The notes beneath the pieces were generated by a model. That model was not told the DNA's origin, ran no database searches, and worked only from the letters and a program-made list of their open reading frames with translations. A stretch of 64,000 nucleotides of DNA from NCBI GenBank assembly GCA_028288485.1, contig JAQBNO010000021.1, positions 1-64,000 of the forward strand. Reading direction: 5' to 3'. Shown here piece by piece: positions 42,491 to 52,092 of this stretch. The position numbers were made by a program, and so were the translations under genes. The stretch's first letter is position 1. The number at the start of each line of letters is the position of its first letter. Origin of the DNA: Segetibacter sp. (GTDB lineage Bacteria; Bacteroidota; Bacteroidia; Chitinophagales; Chitinophagaceae).

Positions 42491-42665
42491 CTTTTGAAAT
42501 AACTTATAGCTTTTTCATTAAATTAATTATTAAAAAAAAATCAGGATTTTTTGCACCTTACACATTTTAATTTGAATTCTATGATATTTATTACTTCCTG
42601 GTTGAATTGAACCAGTTGTACAAAAAAACTTGAATTAGAACGATTTTTATTATACAATATTATAA

Positions 42666-43262
42666 TTAAGTGTTCGTATCAGGAAAACGGCGCAAAAAGT
42701 ACAATTTATAACCAAATACTTCTTCATCGGCAACGTGATAAACTTCGAAGCCGAATTTCTTATAGAAGTTCAAAATTCTTTCACTTGAGGTTTCAACGTA
42801 AACCGGTACTTTTTGCTCGTTACTTTTATTAATAATTTCTTGCAGCAGTTGCGATCCTACTCCCTTTCCCTGTTCTGTTTTTTTCAATCCGATAAACCAG
42901 ATATACAAAAACTCACTTTCATCGGGGTGAAACTGCTGTATATATTGCTCTCTTTTCAGCGCCTTTCCAATGCCTTCAATACCCGTAACTTTCAACACAA
43001 ACTGGGCCGTAAGTAACGCTTCTTCTAAAATAGGTAATTTATCATCCGACATGCTACAAATAATAACACCGGAGAAATCGTCGGTGAAATAAGTCTGCCC
43101 ACAATTAATACAGGCATCAAAAGAATAGTCAATGAGGTCTCTAATTCTCTCTTTTCTCCTGGAGTCCTGTTTAATAATGTAGTTTACTGTTTTATTACTT
43201 TCAAAACATTCCGATAAAATATCTATTGCAACCTGTTTGTGTATTTTACCTGCTTTGATCAT
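42666..43262 (-). CDS. GNAT family N-acetyltransferase
   Basis: YIWFIGLKKTEQGKGVGSQLLQEIINKSNEQKVPVYVETSSERILNFYKKFGFEV. Confidence 0.92.
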   Translation of the reverse strand: MIKAGKIHKQVAIDILSECFESNKTVNYIIKQDSRRKERIRDLIDYSFDACINCGQTYFTDDFSGVIICSMSDDKLPILEEALLTAQFVLKVTGIEGIGKALKREQYIQQFHPDESEFLYIWFIGLKKTEQGKGVGSQLLQEIINKSNEQKVPVYVETSSERILNFYKKFGFEVYHVADEEVFGYKLYFLRRFPDTNT

Positions 43263-43306
43263 ATGCGGCGAGCACTATTTGGATAATAATTAAAGTTACC
43301 TAACTT

Positions 43307-44080
43307 TTATTTCGGTAACCTAAATGAAACACCCATTTCTACAAAGTTATCAGGAGCCTTTTTAGAAGTACCTAACCCTGCAAAAATATCAAATTGCAGA
43401 TTTGGCAACACCTGATAAAGAAAACCGGCATCAATTGTATTTTCTGGTTTTTGTTGCTTCGATACATGGCCAAATGCCTCTGCAAAAACCTTAAGCTTAC
43501 CTGTAATCTCTAATTGCGGAGAGAAACTATAAAAAAAACGGCCATGCACGTCATCGTCCTCCCATTCTTCGCCAACATTATATATAACGGACAATTTTTT
43601 AGTTATAGAACTTTCCATTACCAAACGAAACAGGGGGGCAACAAAATCACCCTTAAAATCAGGTGAAGCAAATGTGGGAATATCACCCCTTACGACAAGC
43701 GATGTTTTAGGTAGAATTCCTTTTTCATCAAGTAAGTTATACTTTAGTCCTACTTTAACCGGTTCAAGGCCTCTTTTTGTCAGATGTTTTTCCGGTTTTA
43801 ATTCATAGTCTGCTTCTTCTTCTATTAAAACTGTGAATTCCATTCTTTTAACCAGACCGTATTTTAGTAATGCTGACGGATAGAAATATCGGTCGGTTTG
43901 TTCTCCTTTGTCGTGCTCTTTTCTAAATCCTGCTTCAACCTGGAAATGATTTTTTAAAACTACTGACGGTGTGAATGACTCACTCGGCCTATCCGTTTCC
44001 ATTTCGGTTTTTTGGCCTAATGTCACAAACGGAAGTATACAACCGACCGATAGTAATTTTTGCAGTTTAGTCCTTAGCAT
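43307..44080 (-). CDS. Outer-membrane transporter-like protein (phenol MetA-pathway type)
   Basis: ETDRPSESFTPSVVLKNHFQVEAGFRKE...LEPVKVGLKYNLLDEKGILPKTSLV. Confidence 0.7.
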   Translation of the reverse strand: MLRTKLQKLLSVGCILPFVTLGQKTEMETDRPSESFTPSVVLKNHFQVEAGFRKEHDKGEQTDRYFYPSALLKYGLVKRMEFTVLIEEEADYELKPEKHLTKRGLEPVKVGLKYNLLDEKGILPKTSLVVRGDIPTFASPDFKGDFVAPLFRLVMESSITKKLSVIYNVGEEWEDDDVHGRFFYSFSPQLEITGKLKVFAEAFGHVSKQQKPENTIDAGFLYQVLPNLQFDIFAGLGTSKKAPDNFVEMGVSFRLPK

Positions 44081-44288
44081 TGATTCAATTGTTAGCGATT
44101 TTTAATTATTTGAATTCGCATCCCCTCACTCACTAACCTATCAAATTGTTATGCCATGAACTCTAATTTAAAGTGTCAGGAGATTTTAGAGACCAGGAAA
44201 CAATACGGTTGTACAGTTCAACCAGGAATTTACCCGGAAATGATGATTGAGCCAGCTACATCACCAATCAGTCTAATCTACATCGCCA

Positions 44289-44816
44289 TCACATCCTCGT
44301 TCTCACTAATTCCCACAATACAATACCTGCGGCAACCGAAATGTTTAATGAATGTTTCATGCCTGATTGAGGTATTTCAATACTTCCATCCACCAGCTTC
44401 AGTACTTCGTTATTAACGCCTTCCACTTCATTTCCAAAAACAACAGCCATTTTTTCGCCTGCGTTTGCACGAAACTTTTCCAGCGAAATACTACCTTCAG
44501 TTTGTTCTACAGCGTACACTTTATATCCTTTATTTTTCAAAGCTTCGACTGCTTCAATCGTTGATGGGTAAAAGATCCAGTCAACAGTTTCTGTTGCACC
44601 GAGAGCAGTTTTATTAATATCTCTATGCGGTGGCTGTGGTGTATAACCACATAAAATGATGGCTTCGACCAAAAATGCGTCAGCGGTACGAAACACACTG
44701 CCAACATTATGCATACTGCGGATGTTATCCAATACTGCAATGATTGGCGTTTTTGCTGCCTGCTTGAATTCCTCTACCGACTTCCGGCCTAATTCGTCCA
44801 TACTAAGTTTTCGCAT
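44289..44816 (-). CDS. RNA methyltransferase, TrmH/SpoU family
   Basis: VLDNIRSMHNVGSVFRTADAFLVEAIILCGYTP...VVFGNEVEGVNNEVLKLVDGSIEIPQSGMKHSLNISVAAGIVLWEL. Confidence 0.94.
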   Translation of the reverse strand: MRKLSMDELGRKSVEEFKQAAKTPIIAVLDNIRSMHNVGSVFRTADAFLVEAIILCGYTPQPPHRDINKTALGATETVDWIFYPSTIEAVEALKNKGYKVYAVEQTEGSISLEKFRANAGEKMAVVFGNEVEGVNNEVLKLVDGSIEIPQSGMKHSLNISVAAGIVLWELVRTRM

Positions 44817-44890
44817 GCGGCAAAGGTATACGGAGGAATAATTCTAACGAAAAGAGGTAGTTTTTAATTTAGGAGTGAAATGTGATCTTT

Positions 44891-44919
44891 TAGGAATTAC
44901 GAATTAGGAATTAGGAAGT
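44891..44919. repeat. Short imperfect tandem repeat of GAATTAS
   Basis: taggaattacgaattaggaattaggaagt. Confidence 0.6.
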
Positions 44920-44974
44920 GTGTACTAATTCATTACATAAACCGTTTGATAAAAGTTTCATGGGAGTACCCACT

Positions 44975-45027
44975 GATGAACGGAATGCGACGCAACGATG
45001 TTTAACCGGAGTACTAATTCCTGTACC
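44975..45027 (-). repeat. Dispersed intergenic repeat, class C copy
   Basis: Minus strand: TTTTTGGTAC, 27 nt, CATCGTTGCGTCGCATTCCGTTCATC. Confidence 0.9.
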
Positions 45028-45051
45028 AAAAATGTCTTTAAGAGTATGGAG

Positions 45052-46461
45052 TTAACTTGTTACTCCTTCTTCTACCTGCCGGTTATTTTTCTTAAACCAA
45101 TAGTACATCGGCACGCCTGTAAGCATCAGGACTACTCCAATAGCAGCCTCGCGTGGACGGGAAAAAAGCGTATTGAAAATTAATACGGCACAAAACACGA
45201 TAACAATTGCCGGCACAACAGGGTAGCCCCAAACTTTGTAAGGACGGGGAGCGTTGGGCATTTTTTTACGTAAGATGAACACACCTAAGGTAGTTGCGCC
45301 GTAATAGATAAACACCGCGAAAATGATCATATCGGTAAGCTGGTCGAAGGTTCCGGAAAGCACCAGCAAACAGGCCCAGACGCACTGGTACAATAGGGAA
45401 TTGGCAGGCGCCTGTGCATTGTTTAATTTTGAAACCTTACGAAAAAACAAACCTTCACGCGCCATAGCAAAATAAGGACGGCTACTGGCTAATATGGTAG
45501 CGTTCGTGCATCCTAAAGTAGTTACCAATATGAGGATAGAAATAAATAAAGCGCCATTTTCTCCCCAAAAGCTGCGCACTGCTTCTACGGCTGCTATTTT
45601 ATTTCCAGCTGTGTAAATCTCCTCCAGTTCAGGGATAGATAACAATGAAAGATAAGTGGCATTTACCAACATATACAATGCTATAATTATAAAAACGCCA
45701 ATGGCTATTCCACGTGGAATAGTTTTCTTAGGGTCTTTTACTTCCCCGCCTATATATCCAATAGACGCCCATCCCTGGTAGCCCCAAAAAGCGGCTAACA
45801 TGGCGGTAAACACTGCACTTACCGTAACGGGAGTATTGTTAGTGGTTTCCATATTAAAGGATCTGCTGATATCAACATGACCACTGCCGAAACCTGCAGC
45901 GATTATTGTAAATATGCCGGCAAACACCAATAATAATATGCCAGAGCTAACACCCGCACCCGTTTTAATTCCTTTGGTATTTACCCACGTTAACAGGATA
46001 ATCAAAATGATAGCTGTAAGCTTTACATTAAAATCTGCAAAAGGGTAGAAGACGCCACCAATGCTGAAAGCGGTCCACGAAGAAAGCAACGGAGGAACTG
46101 AAATAATACTGTTAAAAGATTGGGCAAATACGTAAGCCAGAGACGAAATTGCGGCAGTTTGTATCACTACAAACAGCGACCAGCCAAATAAGAAAGCAAA
46201 AAAACGGTTGTAAATCTTTTTATAGTAAGCATATTCACCGCCTGTGTCTGCAAGTAAACCCGCAACTTCAGCGTTGCTTAACGCTCCGAACAAAGTAATG
46301 ACCCCTCCTAACAACCAGCAAATTAATACCCACCCCGAAGAATGTAATTCCGCCGCCATGGGTGCCACTTTTTTGTAAACCCCCGAGCCGATGATATTAC
46401 CAATAACAACTACAATTACAAGACGTAAACCAAGCGATCTGTTGAGATGGGATGTACTCAT
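45052..46461 (-). CDS. APC family amino acid permease
   Basis: VIVVVIGNIIGSGVYKKVAPMAAEL...LLGGVITLFGALSNAEVAGLLADTGGEYAYYKKIY. Confidence 0.93.
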   Translation of the reverse strand: MSTSHLNRSLGLRLVIVVVIGNIIGSGVYKKVAPMAAELHSSGWVLICWLLGGVITLFGALSNAEVAGLLADTGGEYAYYKKIYNRFFAFLFGWSLFVVIQTAAISSLAYVFAQSFNSIISVPPLLSSWTAFSIGGVFYPFADFNVKLTAIILIILLTWVNTKGIKTGAGVSSGILLLVFAGIFTIIAAGFGSGHVDISRSFNMETTNNTPVTVSAVFTAMLAAFWGYQGWASIGYIGGEVKDPKKTIPRGIAIGVFIIIALYMLVNATYLSLLSIPELEEIYTAGNKIAAVEAVRSFWGENGALFISILILVTTLGCTNATILASSRPYFAMAREGLFFRKVSKLNNAQAPANSLLYQCVWACLLVLSGTFDQLTDMIIFAVFIYYGATTLGVFILRKKMPNAPRPYKVWGYPVVPAIVIVFCAVLIFNTLFSRPREAAIGVVLMLTGVPMYYWFKKNNRQVEEGVTS

Positions 46462-46712
46462 GAAAACGGTTTATTTTAGAAACTGATAAAAGTAGGATGA
46501 AAGCGGCATTTAAAGTTAAAGGAAGCAGGGTAATTATTAAACAAGTTGATGAGGTGAACGCTAAAAGCGCTTTAGAGTGAGCCAATTGTTGCATTAGAAA
46601 AAACGGATAGCGATTTGCCAGCAAAATTTTACCATAAACTTATTGCAGGTAAAATGCAAGCTTGTTTAGTAAAGACATGACATAACCTACCTTTGGAAAA
46701 AATTGTTTTTGA

Positions 46713-48545
46713 TTGAAACATCTTTCATCGCTGAATAAATATTTCTGGAAATATAAATTCCGTTTCGTTGTAGGAATCCTGTTTGTCGCGGCTTCCAATT
46801 ATTTCGCCGTTCTGGCCCCGCAGGTTGCCAGTTATGTCGTTAACCTGGTTCAACAACATCTTCCGGGCGCAAAACAAGTGAGTGAAAGACAATGGAACGA
46901 TCCTCTGGTACAGTGGTTTATTGAGCTCATGGAACCTATGAGAGGTAATTTCGGAACCCTTATAGCAATATGTAGTGTTATAATCTTAGTTCTCGCGTTG
47001 TTAAGAGGGATTCTAATGTTCTTTATGCGGCAAACCATTATCGTTATGAGCCGGCATATTGAATATGACCAGAAGAATGAGATCTTCCAGCACTACCAGT
47101 TGCTCGATACCAACTTTTATAAAACCCACAGTACCGGCGACATGATGAACCGGATAACTGAAGATGTTAGCCGCGTCAGAAGTTACACAGGACCTGCCAT
47201 CATGTACCTCATCAACCTGGTTACATTAATAGCCTTTTGCGTAATTAACATGGTAAGAAAGGATCCGATGTTAACGCTGTATGTATTGGCTCCGCTACCC
47301 ATTCTTGCTGCTACTATTTATATTGCTAACCAGATCATTTACCGCAAAAGTGAAAAAATTCAGTCACTACTTTCCGATTTAACTACCAATGCCCAGGAAA
47401 GTTATTCGGGAATAAGGGTGATTAAATCTTTTGTGCAGGAAAAGGCGATGTTAGGCTTTTTTGCAAAGAACAGCGAGGATTATAAAAAAAATGCAATTGG
47501 TCTTGCTAAAGTTGAATCTGTTTACTTTCCCAGTATGGCATTAGTGATTGGTTTAAGCACATTAGTAACCATTTTAATAGGCGGAATCCAAGCGTTGCAC
47601 GATCCCCTAAAAGTGGGAGTAATTGTTGAATTTGTTATTTATATCAACATGCTTCAATTCCCTGTGAGCGCTATAGGTTGGGTCGCAAGTATGGTACAAC
47701 GTGCCTCAGCGTCGCAAAAAAGATTAAATGAATTTTTGCATACCAAGCCTGTCATTGCAGATAAAGGAGATGAGTTACAGCAGGTAAAAGGAGACATTGT
47801 GTTTGATAAAGTCGATTTTATTTACCCACATACCGGTATACATGCTATTAAAGATTTTTCATTAAAAATCAGGAAAGGTGAAAAAGTGCTAATACTGGGA
47901 AAAACAGGTTCAGGTAAATCAACAATTGCGCAGCTGTTGCTCCGCTTTTACGAGCCGCAGCATGGAAAAATTACCATAGGGGAGAAGCCGATTTCAGCCT
48001 ATGCACTCAAGAGCTTGCGAGAACAGATCAGTTATGTGCCCCAGGATGTTTTTTTGTTCAGCGATACGGTTGCAAACAATATAAGCTTTGGTCTCGACAA
48101 TGGGTTTGTGCAGGAAGAAATAAGTAAGGCGGCGCAACAGGCAAGTGTGGAAAGTGAGATTTTTCAGTTCGCCAAAGGCTACGAAACAATGGTGGGCGAA
48201 AGAGGGGTAACCCTAAGTGGCGGCCAGAAACAAAGACTATCAATTGCGCGAGGCCTTATTAAACAACCCGAAATAGTTGTTTTTGATGATTGCCTCAGCG
48301 CTGTAGATACTGCAACTGAAAACAGGATTATTTCGAATTTATACCAATACCTGCAGGATAAAACCGCCATAATTATTACACACCGCATCTTTACCCTGTT
48401 ACGATTTGATAAAATTGTGATATTGGAAGATGGTAGAATAACCGAACAAGGCACACATGAGTCGTTAATGAGTCAAAACGGATATTATGCCGAACTGTAT
48501 AAAGCGCAAACTATTTCTTCTGATAGCCCTGTAATTGTATCCTGA
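46713..48545 (+). CDS. ABC transporter, fused permease/ATPase (MsbA-like)
   Basis: TTG start; STGDMMNRITEDVSRVRSYTGPAIMY; GKTGSGKSTIAQLLLRFY; LSGGQKQRLSIARGLIKQPEIVVFDDCLSAVDTATE. Confidence 0.95.
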   Translation: MKHLSSLNKYFWKYKFRFVVGILFVAASNYFAVLAPQVASYVVNLVQQHLPGAKQVSERQWNDPLVQWFIELMEPMRGNFGTLIAICSVIILVLALLRGILMFFMRQTIIVMSRHIEYDQKNEIFQHYQLLDTNFYKTHSTGDMMNRITEDVSRVRSYTGPAIMYLINLVTLIAFCVINMVRKDPMLTLYVLAPLPILAATIYIANQIIYRKSEKIQSLLSDLTTNAQESYSGIRVIKSFVQEKAMLGFFAKNSEDYKKNAIGLAKVESVYFPSMALVIGLSTLVTILIGGIQALHDPLKVGVIVEFVIYINMLQFPVSAIGWVASMVQRASASQKRLNEFLHTKPVIADKGDELQQVKGDIVFDKVDFIYPHTGIHAIKDFSLKIRKGEKVLILGKTGSGKSTIAQLLLRFYEPQHGKITIGEKPISAYALKSLREQISYVPQDVFLFSDTVANNISFGLDNGFVQEEISKAAQQASVESEIFQFAKGYETMVGERGVTLSGGQKQRLSIARGLIKQPEIVVFDDCLSAVDTATENRIISNLYQYLQDKTAIIITHRIFTLLRFDKIVILEDGRITEQGTHESLMSQNGYYAELYKAQTISSDSPVIVS

Positions 48546-48612
48546 CAGCGGTCGTTGTAATTATTCGTACGGCTGGTATTTGTAGCCCTGGTGCGAACAG
48601 TTATGTTTTTTT

Positions 48613-48650
48613 AGTACCGGCATCAGTTGGCGCAGGCATCATCGTTGCCC
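48613..48650 (+). repeat. Degenerate copy of the dispersed repeat
   Basis: TTTTTTTAGTACCGGC, 27 nt, CATCGTTGCCCTCC. Confidence 0.45.
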
Positions 48651-48930
48651 TCCGATACACCGGACCGGTTTGCAGGTAGCTTTCCATCGCCGCGTGGCAG
48701 TTTACCGAGAGTCTGACGAAGGGTCGCAACGACTTCATCTGCAAACAAATGGGTAACGACAGGTTTCATGGGTAATATTTCTAAAATCACGTAAAGTCGT
48801 TATATTACAGAGGTATGCAAATAGTTTAAAAAAAGTTTTCAACTTTTTTTTAAAAATTTTGGCAATTGAAAAGTAATTATATATTTGTGTATCATTCTTT
48901 TTAATGAACTCTTAACAAAAACCAACCACT

Positions 48931-49383
48931 GTGGCGTACGAAAACAACGAACAAAAGATTGAAAGTGTTTACAGCAAAAGAATCCGTGCAGGAAAAAGAA
49001 GAACTTACTTTTTTGATGTGAGGGCAACACGTAGCAATGATTATTTTTTAACCATTACGGAAAGTCGTAAAAGGTTTAACGATAATGGCTACGACAGGCA
49101 TAAAATCTTTTTGTACAAAGAAGATTTTAATAAGTTCACCAAGGCGTTAAATGAAGCGGTTGATTACGTAAAAACCGACTTAATGCCCGATTTCGATTTC
49201 GACGCATTCAACCACGACAATTACGAAGAGAACACCCAGGCTCAGCCAGTTGAAGCGGCCGTTGAAGTTGAAGTTGAAGTTGAAGCAGAACCGGAAGCAA
49301 CCAAGGCAACTCCTGTATTAGACGAAGTAATGGTTTCTGCACCTTCAACCAATCATAGTTCTGAGGAAGTTGATAAATGGTAA
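48931..49383 (+). CDS. DUF3276 / PUR-alpha-like nucleic-acid-binding protein
   Basis: GTG start; KIESVYSKRIRAGKRRTYFFDVRATRSNDYFLTITESRKRF...YDRHKIFLYKEDFNKFTKAL; VEVEVEVE tail. Confidence 0.92.
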   Translation: MAYENNEQKIESVYSKRIRAGKRRTYFFDVRATRSNDYFLTITESRKRFNDNGYDRHKIFLYKEDFNKFTKALNEAVDYVKTDLMPDFDFDAFNHDNYEENTQAQPVEAAVEVEVEVEAEPEATKATPVLDEVMVSAPSTNHSSEEVDKW

Positions 49384-49434
49384 ATATAGAAGGCAAAACC
49401 AGTTCAATTAATACCAATTTGTTACTTGAACTTT

Positions 49435-49492
49435 AATAATGTAAATAAAAAAGAGCGGCTGATTTTAGCCGCTCTTTTTTATTTACATTATT
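49435..49492. terminator. Very long perfect terminator hairpin (26-bp stem, 6-nt loop)
   Basis: AATAATGTAAATAAAAAAGAGCGGCT-GATTTT-AGCCGCTCTTTTTTATTTACATTATT. Confidence 0.93.
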
Positions 49493-49525
49493 CTTATTTT
49501 CTAAAACTCTGCTTTTACCGAAAAT

Positions 49526-49562
49526 AAAAAGACGGACCGGTTTTCAAGCCGATCCGTCTTGT
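49526..49562 (-). terminator. Terminator hairpin for the collagen-like gene
   Basis: AAGACGGACCGG...CCGATCCGTCTT with A/T flanks. Confidence 0.75.
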
Positions 49563-49579
49563 AAAACAAAAGTCTTCAT

Positions 49580-50185
49580 CTAATTCCTTAAACCGAGGTA
49601 TTGTTGTACCTCTTTATAATTACTCCAATTAACAGTTTTTCCATTAATACTACGGGCCGCTCTCGTGCCGCCGGGAATAAGAACGTATCTGTATTGAAAG
49701 GTATTTTTACCATTATCTTTAAACGAGCTAAGGTCGAAATTAGAGATTAAAGTAATTGTTCCGGGTGAGAAGTAAGAGTTTAAGGTTACGTAAGAAGATG
49801 CAAGAAAAAGATCGAAAATGGGAAGGGCTACGATAAACTGGTCGTTAGCTGAATCGCTTCCTATATTCCAGTAAACTTTAATGTCACCTTTGTTTAATAT
49901 AGAATCTACTAATCTGGGAGCAGGAACATCAACTGACCACGCAGAACTATCGGCGTTTGGTTCAAAAGTTACGTTTAACCAGTCTGAATAAATTACATTG
50001 GCACTTCCTGGTGCACCCGGCGCTCCAGGGGTTCCGGCTGTTCCGGCAGCGCCTGCAGCACCTTGTGGACCTGCAGGCCCGGCTGGGCCTGTTGCACCTG
50101 GTGGTCCCTCTTTTGTGCAAGCCGAAAATACCAATGCAAAGGCTAAAGCTAAAATACAAGGAATAGTAAAGAACTTTTGTTTCAT
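49580..50185 (-). CDS. Collagen-like (Gly-X-Y) repeat lipoprotein
   Basis: Lipobox LVFSAC; GPPGATGPAGPAGPQGAAGAAGTAGTPGAPGAPGSA. Confidence 0.9.
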   Translation of the reverse strand: MKQKFFTIPCILALAFALVFSACTKEGPPGATGPAGPAGPQGAAGAAGTAGTPGAPGAPGSANVIYSDWLNVTFEPNADSSAWSVDVPAPRLVDSILNKGDIKVYWNIGSDSANDQFIVALPIFDLFLASSYVTLNSYFSPGTITLISNFDLSSFKDNGKNTFQYRYVLIPGGTRAARSINGKTVNWSNYKEVQQYLGLRN

Positions 50186-50544
50186 GAGCGTTGATTTAAA
50201 TATTAAAAATTTGGTTAGCTAAATTCTAATTTCCACCAATTATTGTAACGAAAGCAACATAAAAATCTTAGAATTATAGAAAAATACTACTCAACTTGTA
50301 CAATAACTTACTGTTTTAAAGATAGTAAAATTTTTAAAGTAACATAAAATATAAACGGATAATAGAACAAATTAATCGATAACCAGCCTTTGCCTTGCTT
50401 CTGCTAAAAGCTGGAAAGGATCGGAGACGACTTTCTAAATAGGCTGGCGTGGCGCAGCTTCACTATGAGGCCCGAAAAATACATATTAGTCGTAGGAGGA
50501 TATTTAACTTAAAAAGGAGACAAAGTGGTTATGCTACAGGTTAA

Positions 50545-51864
50545 CTATAGTTTACTCTTTTTTAAAAACCTTGTATTTAAAAGAATGGATGATGCGGTTA
50601 ATCCTGTTACAAATCCCAGCCAAATTCCTGGTGCTCCCATGTTTAACTTAAACGACAGGATATAACCAACAGGTATGCCAATAAGCCAGTATGCAATAGC
50701 AACAAATATTGTAGGAACTTTTACATCTTTTATACCTCGAAGCAATCCAACTCCAATTGCCTGGGTAGCATCCGAGATCTGAAAAATTGCAGCAAATACA
50801 AGCAGGGCAGAAGCAACCGCAGCAACTTCAGCATTATTGGTAAATAACAACGGTAAATATCTTTTGAATATAACAAATAGAATGGCACACACGGTACCAT
50901 ATGCCAGTCCTCCCAAAATTGTACTTATTCCTATCTTTCTTAGCAGCGTTAATTCATTTCGCCCATAAGCGTTTGCAATCCTGATAGATCCACCCATTGA
51001 TAAACCTAATGCCGCTACAAAGGTGGCTGAGGCAAGGTTAAGTGCGATTTGGTGTGCCGCTTGTGAAGTTGCTCCTAACCAGCCTATCATAATTCCGGAT
51101 ACTGCAAAAGCTGCTACTTCCATTCCGTACTGCAGGCTTGTTGGTACCCCTATGTGCATTAATTCTTTCCAGGTATTACTGTTTATTTTCCAGGCTTTTT
51201 TTCGCAGCCGGATATATGGAGCAAAAACCCTGTGCCGCCAAACAATAAGTATTAAGGCTACAGCAATAATGATTCGTGTTATTAGCGTACCAACACCAGC
51301 GCCAACTAACTCCATTCGTGGAAATCCAAACCTTCCATAAATAAAAATCCAGTTTAAAATGGCATTGATAGGTAACGATATTAATGACAACAGCATAGCC
51401 GTTTTCGTAAATTCCAGCCCGTCGCAAAAATGTTTTACTGCCGAAAACATAAGCATGGGGATAAGCGACCAGGCTATTAATTCATAGAAAGGGGCGGCAA
51501 ACGTAGCAACTTCAATATCCTGGCCCAGGTGAAATAAGATATTTTGACCGCAGACAAGTATTACTGAAAGCAGTACGGCGACTACTGTAGTCAACATGAA
51601 ACCATTGAATAAAATGTTGGAAGCTTTAAAAGTGTTATTTCTGCCATTTGCAATGGCAGCTAAAGGTGAAATGGCAATAGATAGTCCTGTACCCATAATC
51701 TGCGGAATTACTATTACGTTTAATGCAAGCGATGAGGCAGCTAATTGCCGGTAATCTACAGCTCCTATCATAGCACTGTCAATCAATCCCAGTCCGATTT
51801 GCGAAATGTTGCTGATGATGATAGGAAGGGCGATTCTAAGAGTGCTCGAAAGTTCTTTAAACAT
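50545..51864 (-). CDS. MATE family efflux transporter
   Basis: ALPIIISNISQIGLGLIDSAMIGAVDYRQLAASSLALNV; GIPTSLQYGMEV-like second half. Start at MFKELSSTL (51864). Confidence 0.94.
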   Translation of the reverse strand: MFKELSSTLRIALPIIISNISQIGLGLIDSAMIGAVDYRQLAASSLALNVIVIPQIMGTGLSIAISPLAAIANGRNNTFKASNILFNGFMLTTVVAVLLSVILVCGQNILFHLGQDIEVATFAAPFYELIAWSLIPMLMFSAVKHFCDGLEFTKTAMLLSLISLPINAILNWIFIYGRFGFPRMELVGAGVGTLITRIIIAVALILIVWRHRVFAPYIRLRKKAWKINSNTWKELMHIGVPTSLQYGMEVAAFAVSGIMIGWLGATSQAAHQIALNLASATFVAALGLSMGGSIRIANAYGRNELTLLRKIGISTILGGLAYGTVCAILFVIFKRYLPLLFTNNAEVAAVASALLVFAAIFQISDATQAIGVGLLRGIKDVKVPTIFVAIAYWLIGIPVGYILSFKLNMGAPGIWLGFVTGLTASSILLNTRFLKKSKL

Positions 51865-52092
51865 GGGGGCGCAAAAGTAATGTTTCCCTTGAAAAAACAA
51901 TTAGCTTCAGATGAATAGGTAGGACTACTTTAACCTGAATTTTAAGAGGCCGCTATATCGAAAAATGGATGATTTTGAACGATGCATAATAGAGAGTTGC
52001 GGTGGCAGTGAGTGAACATACATCGAGACCAGTGAATCCTGACGGGCAACAATGTTCAATAACATACAAAGACGGTTACAAAAAAAAGAAAC

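Noticed and set aside
49957-50222. Pro/Ala/Gly-rich ORFs 49957..50166 and 49998..50222 opposite the collagen-like gene
   Set aside because: Antisense readings of a GC-rich Gly-X-Y tract; the minus strand has the lipobox and terminator.
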